64,000 nucleotides of DNA from Polyodon spathula (Eukaryota; Chordata; Actinopteri; Acipenseriformes; Polyodontidae): the NCBI RefSeq assembly GCF_017654505.1, contig NC_054558.1, positions 7,848,298 to 7,912,297 on the forward strand. Reading direction: 5' to 3'. This document shows, in pieces, positions 50,903 to 64,000 of this stretch (the stretch's first letter is position 1; each line of letters begins with the position of its first letter). The notes under the pieces were generated by a model. That model was not told the DNA's origin and searched no databases. It saw only the letters and a program-made list of their open reading frames with translations. The position numbers were made by a program, and so were the translations under genes.

Positions 50903-52008
50903 AAACATAAAACAAACAATAGCGCTAAACCCATAGGGATGACTCCAGCACCCCCTGTCTGTTAATCTGTATATCTCTCCATTGTGTGGTGGGGGTTTTC
51001 TGCAGTGAAATTGCTGATGCAGGATATCATGACAGTTGCATAGTCACCAGTGTGATTCTAATATATATGTGTCTTATGAAGCAGTGTTGGTAAACAAGTG
51101 TTTGGGCACTTCCCAGCCACTGTTACTCACTTTTATGATTGTGTAATAATTTAAAAAGCAACAGTATGGACTGCACTGCCCTTTTGGGGTAAACTCACTA
51201 TCCTCTTTGTCACACAATATGCAATTGCTGTTCCTATGAATTTTTGACATGGGGGAGTTCTATGACTGAGTGTGTATTATTAATTGGCACCCTTTCTCTT
51301 TGGCAACAGACAGACAGAAGTTGCTACCCAGGAAAATTTCTGCACTTTTAGGAAAGATTTACATGATTAATTTGTGCATGGAGATTTATCAGCTGTGTAG
51401 CTTTTGTGTGAATTCTTTGAGTCATTTATTATCGTGGTGCACACATTACTGTAGGTGTGTTGATTCAAGTGTGCATGCTGAAGTCATTGAGTGTGCAGGA
51501 GAATGGGTGTTGTTTTGCCCTATGGAGGAAGCCGTCCAAACCGAAACCTACAAAAACAAGGTTTTAATGTTTACAATCGGTGACATGAGCTAGTCGAAGG
51601 AAGTCGCCTCTTCGCGTACGGCCCTGTTTCCACGAGGCGCTTACTTTTCCACAGCAGAAACAAATACCTTCCTAAACACTTTTTAATTGAAATAAACTAA
51701 ACCAGAAAACCGAAACCGAAACCCTGCAGAGCAGATAGCAATGCCAGTAAATACCTTGATAAACTTTCAGAACAAACCCTGTTTGTTTTGACTATGGTTA
51801 TAGAGGTGTTGCCTGCAGTCATTCATGTTTTTATTTGTCTGCAGTTACTGTGTTGTCAAACAGTAAAAGGTGTGAATTTCTCCAAAGCAGGTATGGAATA
51901 TTGACAAAGCCATGTTGACAATATCAGCTCTGTGCGGACTTCACCACTGAAGGCCCAGTCTTGATTATCTTCTGGGATCTGGTGGTTTTTTTTTTGGTGT
52001 GGTGGAGT
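50903..52008. other. Intergenic DNA, nothing recognised
   Basis: About 1.1 kb with no supported gene. A 107-codon open frame at 51270-51593 shows no family features I recognise. Confidence 0.5.
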
Positions 52009-52417
52009 CAGAACGGAGATCAATTACAATTAATCACGGCAGAATTGTTTGCTCAGACCACAGTTAAAATGTTTGTTAAATTGCAACTGGTTACAGTTAT
52101 GCCACAGTCATTCCAATTATAATAACAATTACTCTAAAAAGTTACACAAACAGCTACACACACACATGAACGTGTTGACTGTTTATTCTACCAACCAGTA
52201 ATCACAGGTACAAATACAAAAAGATTATCTGCAACATTTTTTCAACAGAACGGAAAACAGAAAGTTCGTTCAGTGTAAAACAGCATGGAACTGTGAGTGA
52301 TTAAGCTTGGAAAGGTGTGTAATTGAACTGTAATTGTCAAGGTTCAATTACAATCGCGTTGTAATTGCAATGAATTACAACTGGCACAGTTACAATTGTG
52401 ATTCAGCCCAGGTCTTG
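52009..52417. mobile_element. AATTA-rich non-autonomous element, about 0.4 kb
   Basis: Imperfect terminal inverted repeats: left CAGAACGGAGATCAATTACA, right read inward AAGACCTGGGCTGAATCACA. The interior is full of TAATTG/CAATTA motifs in both orientations. Related fragments are at 36711-36806, possibly 37199-37220 and 49341-49395, and 50876-50902. The CAG-type end suggests a hAT relation, but no clear 8-bp duplication is seen. Confidence 0.5.
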
Positions 52418-53176
52418 GTGTTCCACTGGCTGTGCCGTTTCTGTACAATGAATTAATTTGATCGCTCTAGAAATGCCTTCCTTGCCCGTGACTGCATATA
52501 AGCTTTCCCACGCGCTTTGTGAAAAGCGTATTTACAAATTACTGTGTCACTTTCGAACACCCACTCTGTCAACAACCAGTATGTACATTAGTATATACAT
52601 TTACGTTTCGAAATGAGTTGCGTGCTACACTGCTGTACTACAAGTAATTACTGTAGTAAAAAGATGAGATTTTTATTCCTGGCAGACCTGTGACTTCGTT
52701 TTATGAATAGCTGTGTGATGGTTCTTTTCAGTGGAGTTCAAAGGTTGTCTGACAACGTCCCTTTTTTATGTTTTACATGTGTTATGTTTTAAGAATATAA
52801 TCCTCATGCATTGCTGATCACCTTCAATATCAACAGGGGTGAGATCAATCACATTTCAGTTAATTCAATTAACCAGCAAGAGAAGGTTGTAAATGATGAA
52901 ACATACAAGTACTAAAACAGACTTTCTGACAAATGTATTCTAAGCTGCTTAATACGATCTTCGTCACGATCTTAATGGGATGTACAATTAAATGTCTATT
53001 ACAGGCCAGTCAAGGGACCAGCAAATTGTGACATTAATACAGGGGTGGCCTTGACATAGAATTAATTGGACTAAATTAAAACCCAAAGTTTTGAATTGTG
53101 AAAATGAACTTCAAGAAACAACACTGTGTCATTTCTTAGAGCTCAAGGTAGTGTGTGCCTTTATTTTTATTTTTTA
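52418..53176. other. Intergenic DNA, nothing recognised
   Basis: AT-rich; no gene, RNA or clear repeat identified. Confidence 0.5.
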
Positions 53177-53198
53177 AGAGAGAGAGAGAGAGAGAGAA
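53177..53198. repeat. (GA)n microsatellite
   Basis: Short GA array. Confidence 0.85.
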
Positions 53199-53399
53199 GA
53201 CAAGCTAATCTTGGATCTTTATCAGGACCTGCTGGTCTTGGTAGCATTTCAACACTTGTTTGGGAGCGATTTTGAAATCAGTGTATTAAAATCTATAGTT
53301 TGTGATGGGCCTGTCAGCAGCGGGCATTTAGCAAACCATGGTCCTTGTGACAAGATGGTGCCAGTGCTGGATGGTAAACGAGAAAATCAGAGGCAGTAG

Positions 53400-53650
53400 G
53401 TTGCAGTTTTAATGCGCCATAGGGCGTATTTCTTTTCACCAATAACACAAAATACAGTTCATAGAGCAGAATCAAGGATTAAACAAAACAATCACACAAC
53501 ACAAATGACCAAAGAAAATCCTCACCCAAGTAAAAGCTATTACAGTGTGCTGGAGCATGTCTCCCTCCCTGATTACTGCCTTTTATATCATGTGGCTGTT
53601 CCCAGTTAGCACATATTATCTAATTTGGGAACAGCCACATTCTCACATGG
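53400..53650. repeat. Hairpin-bearing repeat, copy A
   Basis: Contains CTTTTATATC followed by a perfect 15-bp stem: left arm 53590-53604 (ATGTGGCTGTTCCCA), right arm 53626-53640, with a 21-base loop, and then CATTCTCACATGG. The flanks and loop resemble those of copy B at 56.55 kb although the stem sequence differs. The TATA-like start and CAAAACAATCACAC tracts upstream suggest part of an LTR or similar retroelement leader; family unknown. A LINE 3' end follows directly. Confidence 0.55.
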
Positions 53651-53654
53651 AGAT

Positions 53655-53876
53655 TAGATAAAGGGGCATTCAGAACTGAAAACAGGAGGCCCTTTTTTAC
53701 ACAGAGAATTGTGAGAGTCTGGAACCAACTCTCCAGTAATAATGTTGAAGCTGACACCCTGGGATCCTTCAAGAAGCTGCTTGATGAGATTCTGTGATCA
53801 ATAGCTACTAACAACCAAACAAGCAAGATGGGCCGAATGGCCTCCTCTCGTTTGTAAACTTTCTTATGTATTTGGC
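53655..53876 (+). mobile_element. CR1/L2-like LINE 3' end
   Basis: The open frame 53660-53797 encodes the end of a reverse-transcriptase ORF2 (RIVRVWNQLSSNNVEADTLG and SFKKLLDEIL, then stop). It is followed by the repeat tail GGGCCGAATGGCCTCCTCTC and TTTGTAAACTTTCTTATGT, which I recognise as a common 3' tail of fish LINEs. It is a 5'-truncated insertion of about 220 bp. Clade assignment is tentative. Confidence 0.75.
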
Positions 53877-53997
53877 AAGGATAGGAATTAACCCTATCCC
53901 TGTCAACCACAAACACACAATTCATAGTCGAAAAACACACAATTCAAAGTCGAATGAAACCTGCTGAATATTTTTTTTTTCCCCATACTTACAAAAA

Positions 53998-54209
53998 TGG
54001 AAAAATGTGACATTTCAAAAAATCTAACATTAAATACTGTCCTACTAAATGATAGCTTCCGGTAGACTTTTTGCGATATCATTTTGTAGTTTCTTTGATT
54101 ACATGATGTTAAATAAAAGACCTAAATTCTGTTAATATAGTGTATTTTTATTTTTATTATGTGTCAATCGTGAAATTCTCAGGTGATGCAAAGCTGTTGT
54201 CCATAGCTG
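53998..54209 (-). repeat. Isolated right terminus of a Tc1-like element
   Basis: Ends GCAAAGCTGTTGTCCATAGCTG then TA (54210-54211), the mirror of the terminus at 38292. Inner parts match 39240-39370 in reverse complement. No transposase or opposite end is found beside it. Confidence 0.65.
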
Positions 54210-54211
54210 TA

Positions 54212-56470
54212 GACTACATAGTCTGGCCCTGGAGAAAGCAGGTTACTGCTGTTTAGTTCCTGTTAAAACTGCACAGTAATAATCACTATTTCTGAGAAAA
54301 CAGAACCACATCAAACTGGATGAAGAGAGCCATCAGATTTGATGTGTTGTTTGTGTTTACATTAGAGGGGTGTTTTCCCTATTAGTCATAGTCCCCTGAA
54401 TCACAAAGCACTCCTCGCATTAACATGTTAACAGCAATATCTTGAGTTCTATGACTACGTTTTGTGCTGTACATGCAAAGGAAGAAGCAGGCATGTTGGT
54501 TATACCTCAAACTCCTTGTAATGAGCTGCCTCTATTTAAGAGGAAGCTCGTCACTGTCACATGATCAGCTACTATTGACAACTAGTCAGGATCTCTGTTA
54601 CTCAATATTGCTGTTGATATTTAGTCATCGCTATTGTGTTTGTTTCAGAATAAGACGCTGAAACGATTTCATTAGTTACCCTAGAGATGGCTTGAAGTTA
54701 TTTATCGTTGAGAGTTCAAATATTCAGATGTTAAAATACTAATCATAAAAACAGATAGAAACCCTTGCATTAATATTCTGAAATATTTATTTGTACCAGG
54801 GACATCTGTATCACGCACAAACACACACACGACACACCGCTTCGGAAGAGACGGCATTCTCACTGGAGTTTCTATCTCGGGGACCCTATACCAAGTTTTT
54901 TTTCAATTCCCACATAAACTGCAACATATTGCAGCCAAACAGAAAAAGTGTAGGCTTTGATCCACCTTGGTAAGCGGAAAAAGACTAAACCACATTAAAA
55001 CCGCAGCACAGATGAATGAAGCAGCAACACTGAGTTCACCAAACTGTCCAGTTTGGCACCATTGCATGGGCTGCATCTGACATGTGACAGAATGCAGTGC
55101 TGCAGCCAGGATGTTGAGGTCTAAGCTGTGGCTCTTAACAGCACAGTTGACAGAACACTCTAATGAGTATCAGATTGCATTCAATTGATTCCTATTATCA
55201 TGTCATAACATGATGCAAAGCTAAATGGCCGATTTCTGACTTTCTTTTTAAATTAAAAACAAGGAAAGACCCAAGGACCTGGCATGTAATAGCTATACCC
55301 AGAGGAGGCATTGCATGTGCTTGGAGAGAGCAGCAGGTGTAAATCAGTGTCTCATATATATTGAATGCCTGTAATCTTTGTGTTATCAGAAAGATTTATC
55401 TCCTTGTTGCAAACCATTTCCGCACAGCAAAAAGGGATGTTGTGGCAAATGTCTAAACCCTGTATGGGGAGAATGCAATGCACACCCACAAGTGTATAGG
55501 AACACAGGATGCACACAATCTTATAGTGCATCTTTAAACAAGGCAGATCAATGAGCAGAAATACACTATTGCTTTATTTTTAAGCGCAAAGATGTGATGG
55601 ACCAAGTGGGCCTCGGCAGCTCTACTTCTGCCAAAGTGACCTCAGCATGCTTTGCTGCCATTCACTCGAAACATTTACATTTTTCTACACCTGCAGTTAA
55701 ACTGGAGCTTTGACAACACCTTTTTCTGTCATATAATAGAAACCATCATATTTTTGGTTGCACCTTATTTTTGTAATTTACGGAAGCCCTGAACCGCACT
55801 GAGATAATCCCCTTCGTTTTTCACTGTACCATGTAGGGTTACAGATTTGAAAAGAAATGACAGCAATCTCAAAACTTGGTTAGGTTTTTTTTTTTAATTT
55901 ATTATTTATTAATATCACATTTTTCTGAAGCACAATAGAAGAATTTCACTGATGTCATGGCAATAGATTCCGACAACATTACGGTAGAATTATTGTACGT
56001 CATAACGGTTCTCAGCCTGCTGTTTATTCCTGCAGGGCCATGGCTTTTTCTAAGTGCCTTACTAATATCAGAGTGTGAACGCACACGGTATTTGGGTTTC
56101 ATTTGACCACAAGGTCTGTCTGGATTGGGTAGCGCAACTTCAGATTTTACTGTTATGATTGAATTCCTGTCAGGTACGCATATGCATTGTCAGGTGGGTT
56201 GAAAATTATTTACCGTATATGAGCATCAGAAAGATATGACGAGACACCTGAAAATTACTATAAGATGCAGTTGCCTGCAGGAACAGTTTAGTCATCTAGT
56301 AACATGTAGTTAATAATATTAGAAGTGGTTGTTACACCTCATATGGTTATTTGTCTGCTTGTCACTGTTTATTTTAAGCAGCATACTGTATATACGTTTT
56401 CTCTGCCTGCACTGTTTATTATAATATACTGAACATTTATGATGATTGATTTTATCTCTACATTTACCTA
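54212..56470. other. Intergenic DNA, nothing recognised
   Basis: About 2.3 kb between MAPKAPK2 and IL10 without a supported gene, RNA or named repeat. Any IL10 enhancer here could not be told by eye. Confidence 0.5.
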
Positions 56471-56519
56471 TTTTATTGTCTTTTATTTGTTTATCTCTCT
56501 CTCTCTCTCTCGTGTACAC

Positions 56520-56760
56520 CCAGAGCAGGGAGAACTGCAGGCTTTTATATTAGTGACTGAGGGATTAACTAGCTGTCAATTATTTGACAATCCCTCGGTC
56601 ACATTCTGCACGGGTTTTTAATGTGGATGGGGCTTCCCATCCATGCTGCAAAACAATACAAAAACAATTTGGCTACTCCGTCTAAAATAAATACTAATAA
56701 TATAACAATAACAAAAATCAAAAACATACATACAAGCAGGGCTTTGCCCTGCCCCTTTTA
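56520..56760. repeat. Hairpin-bearing repeat, copy B (three perfect or near-perfect hairpins)
   Basis: CTTTTATATT precedes hairpin 1 (arms 56553-56566 and 56589-56602, 13 of 14 paired, 22-base loop) and then ACATTCTGCACGGG. Hairpin 2 is GGATGGG-GCTT-CCCATCC (56625-56642). After a CAAAACAATAC-rich linker comes hairpin 3, GCAGGGC-TTT-GCCCTGC (56736-56752). The layout suggests an RNA-structured leader, perhaps of an LTR retroelement, but I cannot name it. Confidence 0.55.
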
Positions 56761-58979
<2,219 letters not shown>

Positions 58980-59054
58980 GGCAGAGGTGGGATTTGAACC
59001 GGGGACCTTCTGGTTATAAACCAGGGACTTTAACCACTGGACCACATTGCCTCC
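58980..59054 (-). ncRNA. tRNA-like sequence (tRNA pseudogene or SINE head)
   Basis: 75 bases on the minus strand with a good A-box (TGGTCCAGTGG) and a B-box (GGTTCAAATCC). The anticodon-like arm is CTGG-TTTATAA-CCAG, nominally anticodon UAU. Three of five T-stem pairs and several acceptor pairs are broken, so it is not a functional tRNA. It fits the pol III promoter head of a tRNA-derived SINE; I do not recognise a SINE body beyond its 3' end. Confidence 0.6.
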
Positions 59055-62000
59055 TTGATGGTCTTCTTTATCAATCAACATAGATGTCATTTTCAAGAAA
59101 CGCTCGATGAAGGCAGAGCTGTTTTTGGCACGGTAGATGTACAGGTGACAAATAAGCAAAGCCTTCCAGTTATTTTAGTGCGGTATTTGCACAAGTTTCT
59201 TTATGAAAGGAAGCAAATATCTGTTATGATGACAAAAGCAGTAAATAAGAACGTTGCTGTACGTAGGAGTGTTTCTGGGGGCATTTACAACAACATGTTT
59301 TTGATTTTCTCAAACTGCCATTGACTATGCTCTTTATACCTTGATAAAATTAGACTTCCAAAAGATTGTCAATGGCAATACAATGGTGCTGTAGTGAAAG
59401 CAAATTATAGCACACAGGCAGCCACAGAACTTGCTGTTAAGGTCTTTAACACTGAACAATCAAAATTAAAGAAGTTAAAGAGTTTCATGTTCTATTCCAC
59501 AGAAGTCAGATTTTTTTCTAATTTTAGTCTTAATCCTGTTTGCAGATGCAGAGTTATTTTTTCGGCTTTACAGTAAAATTGCAAAAGAACAAATACGATT
59601 ATCGCAATTACGAAAAAGATGGCAATGCAAATATATTGGCTTCGTTCCAGCAGCTTGCGTGCATTTATTTATTGGATATAGCAGGGGGATACAAATTCCC
59701 CTTTTCAAGGAAAGATGAGAAACTACAAAGCTGACCCTGCTAAAGACTTACTGCAGTGTTACATGGTAAAAGCCTTGCTTAGTGTGAGGAATATTCGGGT
59801 GATTAATCGATCAGTAGAAAATGTCAAGATTGAAACCCTTTTTCTCACAGGTGTGTTAAGTATTAGGAATGGGTTGCCAAGCTGATTCTTTGTAACATTG
59901 CTAGCTGTAATGCCTGGTAATCTTTTCTAGATATTATTTCTTATTCTCTTGCAGAAATGAACCCTGACTGAGATGCTTGAGTGAAATTAGCTGAAACCCC
60001 AGAACTGATTATGCTGCAGACAGAGAACCTTTACTGCAGTCCCGTCATTTCATTCCAGTACAGATAAACTGATGTCTAAAACATATTACAAATGTATTTC
60101 CTTTTAGTTATTTTTATATAGACAACATTTAAAAAAAAAATGTAAATTCCTTTTGTGGTCAGTATTGAAAATAGAGTATGTAAAAGTGGACTCAAATATG
60201 TATTAGATAAACATTCACTGCTAAGGCCAGTCATGGGGGGTCAGCAATACTATTAAAGCTACTATAGATATAATCCATTGTTAAAACTATTGAACACTGT
60301 AACCATTTCTTCTAGATATTAGTTCAGTGTTGCTGGTTAGAGTCTGAGAGGTCAAAACTGGGTGGTTATTTTGTCTAGATATATTCCGATATCTCAACGG
60401 GTCAAGGGAAGCACGCTCCGATTGCTTTAGCAATCATAATCATAAACCGTGTACACATGTGTGCAATGGGCATTGCAGGCTTAAAAATAAGCTGGCCTGG
60501 ACCAGTTGAGAGCACTGAAGGCAGCTGTAAGCTAGCACACGGTGTGTGTGTGTGTGTGTGTGTCTCTGACTGACTTTGTAATTACAGGTAATCTCAGGCA
60601 TGGTAGAGGTCCTCTCAATCGCTCCCTGTACACAATCTGACTCTTGGGGTTCCCTCTCTGCACATCTAAGTACAAGGAAGGAAGAGCTTATTTCAAGATT
60701 TGCATTGATGATGCTGGTGATTACAGTAACCTAGTTAAATCGTAGCGCAGGACTATTGAGAATATCTGGTAAATCACATGACACAGAGTAGCTTTGCAGA
60801 AACTCTTCTTCTGAGTGGCTCCTAACGCAGTGTCTTGTTAGGACTGTTCAAGATCTGTATTTGTGAGATCTGCAACATTTGTTTTTGTTCAGCGGTATAA
60901 TGCAGTTGCACAAAGCATGTAACAGGCAAATACAATACTAGAGATACTATATGTAGCATTTGGACCAGAACACCTTCCTTCTGTACAGTGGGGGAAGACG
61001 TTCACTTGGGAATCATGAGGTCGATAGTTCACTCTAATACAGTGGATATGGATGTTGTTGAGCAGCAAACCAGTGCATGCACAAAGAGGGTCCTCGTGTG
61101 CGTAGAATAATCATATACCACCTCAACGGGTACAAATATTTAAGGATTGCAGCCACATGCAATCCATGGCATCTATAGAGGGATAGGAGCGTATGATAAG
61201 AGTTTGGTTCAGATTGGTGCAAAATACAGATGGACAGGCCCAATCAGGCCATAATGAGGACCATAAAAACTGATCTGGAGGACAATGGCAAACAAAAAAG
61301 TACAGACGTCCTGCCGTGGCATCAGCACGTGTTATATACTTTAACCACGAAACTGACCAATATAGGGCTCTTACCAGCAATGCTGTGCTGAAAGAGTTAA
61401 CACGTCACTGTTCTCATCAGCCTTGCTCATGGCTGTTTGGGGTGAAAGGACTGTGAGAAAGTCTTATCGTGGAAGTGACAGAGAAGAATTCAACCACTGA
61501 GCTAAATTAGAGCCTCCACTGTCTCAGGGTTTCCTATAACTCTCACGCAGTTTACAAGACAGGTTGAGGTTCTACAGTTGCCATCATCTGCCCAGATACT
61601 TTTTAAGTTTCAGGGTAGGAATTTATTAGAAGTTAACAAGTTCTGACCAGGTACCATCAACATTGTAACTTGAATGTGATTCATTCCGTTGATAAGTTTA
61701 AGCCACTTTGCAAGACTTTGTAACTTGAGGAGATGCTGGTGTAGTTTGTTACGAATGCATCACGTGAAACCTTACAGGTTCTATAACGTGATACAGAGAC
61801 AACGGAAGACCTACAAGGTTTTTAAAACAATTTTAGTGGACTGTAGTCCAACATTGCAACAGCTTCCCGTAATATATTTCATATGGTGTTAACTGCAAAA
61901 GACTACAGCTCCCAGAATGCTGCCAGAGAAACCACAAGCATACTGCATTGTGGGTTCTGAAGTCCAATTCAAATTGTTTCTGCTTTGGCTTCAATAGCCA

Positions 62001-62360
62001 TTATTCCTAGGAAAGACTACAAACCCAGTGCACTGAGCTAAAGCTGTGTCCCTATGAAAGGAGTAGGCTATCAAAGCTTCTGTAATGTAGAAATAATGGA
62101 AGTAGCCTATGAACATTGAGTAGGAGGTAGTATATGTTTCTGTCTGTATGATTACACCACAGACAATACAGTCTGTAATTCTAAGCCTTGTTTCAGATAT
62201 TCAGTGACTGTGCAGAAATTATTTCATCTTTTTTTTTTTTTTTTTTTTTTTTTACAACTTTAGGTTGCAAAAAAAGGAGCTTGAATCTTTCAGGAGACAC
62301 ACAGTTTGATATAAATCTGTAATAAATAAATATGATTGACGAGAAATAGTTCGCAACAGA
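59055..62360. other. Intergenic DNA before IL10
   Basis: No gene recognised. Contains (TG)n at 60542-60562 and a T-run at about 62229-62253. Short open frames (up to 89 codons) lack any recognisable feature. Confidence 0.5.
60542..60562. repeat. (TG)n microsatellite
   Basis: About ten TG units. Confidence 0.85.
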
Positions 62361-62380
62361 AGTTATGGGTTTAAAATATT

Positions 62381-62386
62381 TTTATT
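62381..62386 (-). terminator. IL10: Likely distal poly(A) signal of IL10
   Basis: AATAAA on the minus strand (plus strand TTTATT), 1.1 kb after the IL10 stop codon. Other AATAAA signals on this strand at 62884-62879 and 63307-63302 could give shorter transcripts. Confidence 0.4.
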
Positions 62387-63510
62387 GCAAAGTGTGGATA
62401 AAGATATACAATGTACATAACACTGTCTCAATATTGACTGACAATAAAAAACAAATACATCCCGTCACAGTAGAACTGTTGTGACTTCATATAAAGCAGT
62501 GGGTTGCAAGTCCGCTTTTTAACCTGAGCATTTAACCATCTGTAGAATTGCACACAGCAAACAGACAAACAACAAACATATATGAAAGCCTGATTAACTT
62601 TTAACATCATCAACCACTAAATAAATACCTGGACACTGAAGTAAAAAAAGAAATACAAAGAACTGACTTTCTTTTATAAATTAAAATACTGCATCTTCAT
62701 ATTATAAATCAACTATCTGACAGCTAAATAAATACTTCAATTGCAGCCAACACACTCTGTATTTCTTAATTATTATATAAATAATAACACAAAAACTGTA
62801 TTTAAATATCTATTACTCTATTAAACATCTATAACTGTGTTATTACATGTGCTGAACGCTAATAACAAGAAATAACAGTTTATTGCAATTACATCTTAGT
62901 GATGCATTACTAGGGTACCTGCAATTAATAACTGTCTAGTATAGTTTAGCACATTTTTCTAACACATTTATAGATATTTCATTGTTTCATTGATGACTAA
63001 AAAATTCGCTTTATAAAAGAGATCATTATAATATCCTAAAAATGCATCCCATATGAAATACTGAGTAAATAAAACTGGTGTCGCTGTCACTTACTTGATG
63101 TTTTGTAAAATAGAACAAAGACTGCAGTTTACAGCACACAAAAACCCTGAAGCAATTACAAAGTAGAGTATTTAGAACACTAGTTCTATTAGAACCATAC
63201 ACACTGCATTAAAAAATAACGACACCTCATGTTTTGCTTAAGAGACATGTCAATAAAAGAAATGTTTTAGTGTTGAACGGTGTGAGATAAGCAGGACATC
63301 GTTTATTAAATATTGACAGCCTGGAGCAAAAACCAAACATTATCTAACCATGTAGTATATGGAGAAGCCACTGTTTTACAGCAGCTTCTGTCGTTCTCTA
63401 CATTTTTACCTAAAGGGCAGTTTTTGTTTTAGGCCATCGTTCGAGACTCCTGAAGATGCTACATTCAGATCGTGTTCCCGGTGCGGTCAAGAGAGAGCTG
63501 AGGTAGATCC
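62381..63510 (-). other. IL10: IL10 3' UTR with AU-rich elements (inferred extent)
   Basis: Very AT-rich sequence after the stop codon. The minus strand has at least nine AUUUA pentamers, including two overlapping ATTTATTTA blocks at 62618-62626 and 62725-62733; others are near 62677, 62705, 62778, 62803, 63066 and 63307. Such elements bind TTP/ZFP36 proteins and shorten the life of cytokine mRNAs. The extent is inferred from the poly(A) signal. Confidence 0.6.
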
Positions 63511-63603
63511 TTAGTGATGTCTCTTTGCTGTCAAATACTCTTCAATATAGTTAAAGAAAAGGCCAAGTTCCCCCATTGCTTTATATACCCCTTTCTCCTG
63601 CAA
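63511..63603 (-). CDS. IL10: IL10 exon 5 (coding part)
   Basis: 93 bp: 30 codons plus TAA (63513-63511), preceded by acceptor TTTACAG. Encodes the final helix. Confidence 0.95.
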   Translation of the reverse strand: MQEKGVYKAMGELGLFFNYIEEYLTAKRHH

Positions 63604-63859
63604 CTGTAAAGAAAAAAAAAACATTGATAATCTACACATTTACACCATAGTTTATATAGTACGGCTTTCCAGTTCTTAACTTGGTATCAAAATCACTATC
63701 TAGTTACAAATTTTTCAGGGAATAGGTCTAATTAGGGATTACCGGGTACTGGGTACTAAAAACAACATTAACTTCAAATAGCCAGCGACTTACATTTCCA
63801 AACTGGTTCTTTAAATCTTCCAAACTGAAGCCTTTCTTGTTGCACGAAAAGAATCTTCT
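63511..63859 (-). CDS. IL10: Interleukin-10, last two coding exons (gene continues off the right edge)
   Basis: Anti-inflammatory class II helical cytokine, secreted as a homodimer that signals through IL10R and STAT3. Exon 4 (63859-63794) and exon 5 (63603-63511) match the human exon layout: a 66-bp phase-0 exon 4 ending before LQEKG, and a final exon beginning LQEKGVYKAM (human LQEKGIYKAM) and ending NYIEEYLTAKRHH. The exon 4 Cys in RRFFSC corresponds to the second Cys of the human CHRFLPC motif. These exons form the last helices, which contribute to the swapped dimer. Exons 1-3 with the signal peptide lie beyond 64000. The convergent position after MAPKAPK2 matches the mammalian order. Confidence 0.93.
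63604..63793 (-). other. IL10: IL10 intron 4
   Basis: 190 bp, donor GTAAGT, acceptor CAG. No feature inside. Confidence 0.9.
63794..63859 (-). CDS. IL10: IL10 exon 4
   Basis: 66 bp, 22 codons in phase 0: RRFFSCNKKGFSLEDLKNQF then GN. Acceptor is a T-run plus CAG, donor GTAAGT. Same length as the human exon as I recall it. Confidence 0.94.
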
Positions 63860-64000
63860 CTGAAAAAAAAAAGAGGCAAAACGTAGGTTTAGATTCAAGT
63901 AAGAAGCGGACAGAGCATGGCCTGATACGCGGGGATATCCCAGTTTCCTCTGGGCTGTGCAGCCAGCCAGTGACAGAGATGACAGCGAAGAAAAAAACAT
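63860..64000 (-). other. IL10: Part of IL10 intron 3
   Basis: Intron sequence up to the window edge; exon 3 is not reached. Confidence 0.85.

Noticed and set aside
56319..56519. Minus-strand 66-codon frame rich in Lys/Arg
   Set aside because: Composition follows from a CT-rich microsatellite; no family features.
58980..59054. Functional tRNA-Ile(UAU)
   Set aside because: T-stem and acceptor pairing are broken.
63860..64000. Possible IL10 exon 3 at the window edge
   Set aside because: No sequence resembling the exon 3 helix and no donor in a fitting frame; it lies beyond the window.

Overview
The window is vertebrate nuclear DNA, almost certainly from a ray-finned fish. The grounds are widely spaced exons with GT-AG introns, many AT-rich microsatellites, Tc1-like transposons and two recognisable immune-signalling genes. 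The repeat types suggest a non-teleost such as a sturgeon or paddlefish, but that is an inference from memory of repeat types and not proven here.

Layout. 1-4.2 kb is upstream DNA holding a CACTA-like transposon (1968-3307) inserted in an (AAT)n array, a perfect CTCF-type motif and microsatellites. 4.3-48.1 kb (+) is the complete gene for MAP kinase-activated protein kinase 2 (MAPKAPK2/MK2). It has ten coding exons that join in frame to 391 codons, a 27.9-kb first intron, a 9.5-kb second intron and eight exons packed into 42.4-46.4 kb. Its 3' UTR runs to about 48.1 kb. Intron 1 carries a 1.6-kb Tc1-like element; intron 2 carries hAT-like and Tc1-like remnants. 48.1-62.4 kb is intergenic and repeat-rich: a truncated second copy of the intron-1 Tc1 element, an AATTA-rich dispersed repeat, a LINE 3' end, an isolated Tc1 terminus, hairpin-bearing repeats and a tRNA-like sequence. 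62.4-64.0 kb (-) holds the last two coding exons and an AU-rich 3' UTR of interleukin-10 (IL10), which runs off the right edge.

How they fit together. MAPKAPK2 and IL10 are convergent neighbours, as in mammals (human 1q32). They are also linked functionally: MK2 controls TTP-family proteins that bind AU-rich elements in cytokine mRNAs including IL10, and the IL10 3' UTR here has at least nine AUUUA pentamers. The most unusual non-genic signals are a heat-shock-type promoter (five contiguous perfect HSE units, a second three-unit HSE and two TATA boxes) inside the CACTA-like element, and two hairpin repeats about 3 kb apart whose flanks are similar while their stems differ yet remain paired.
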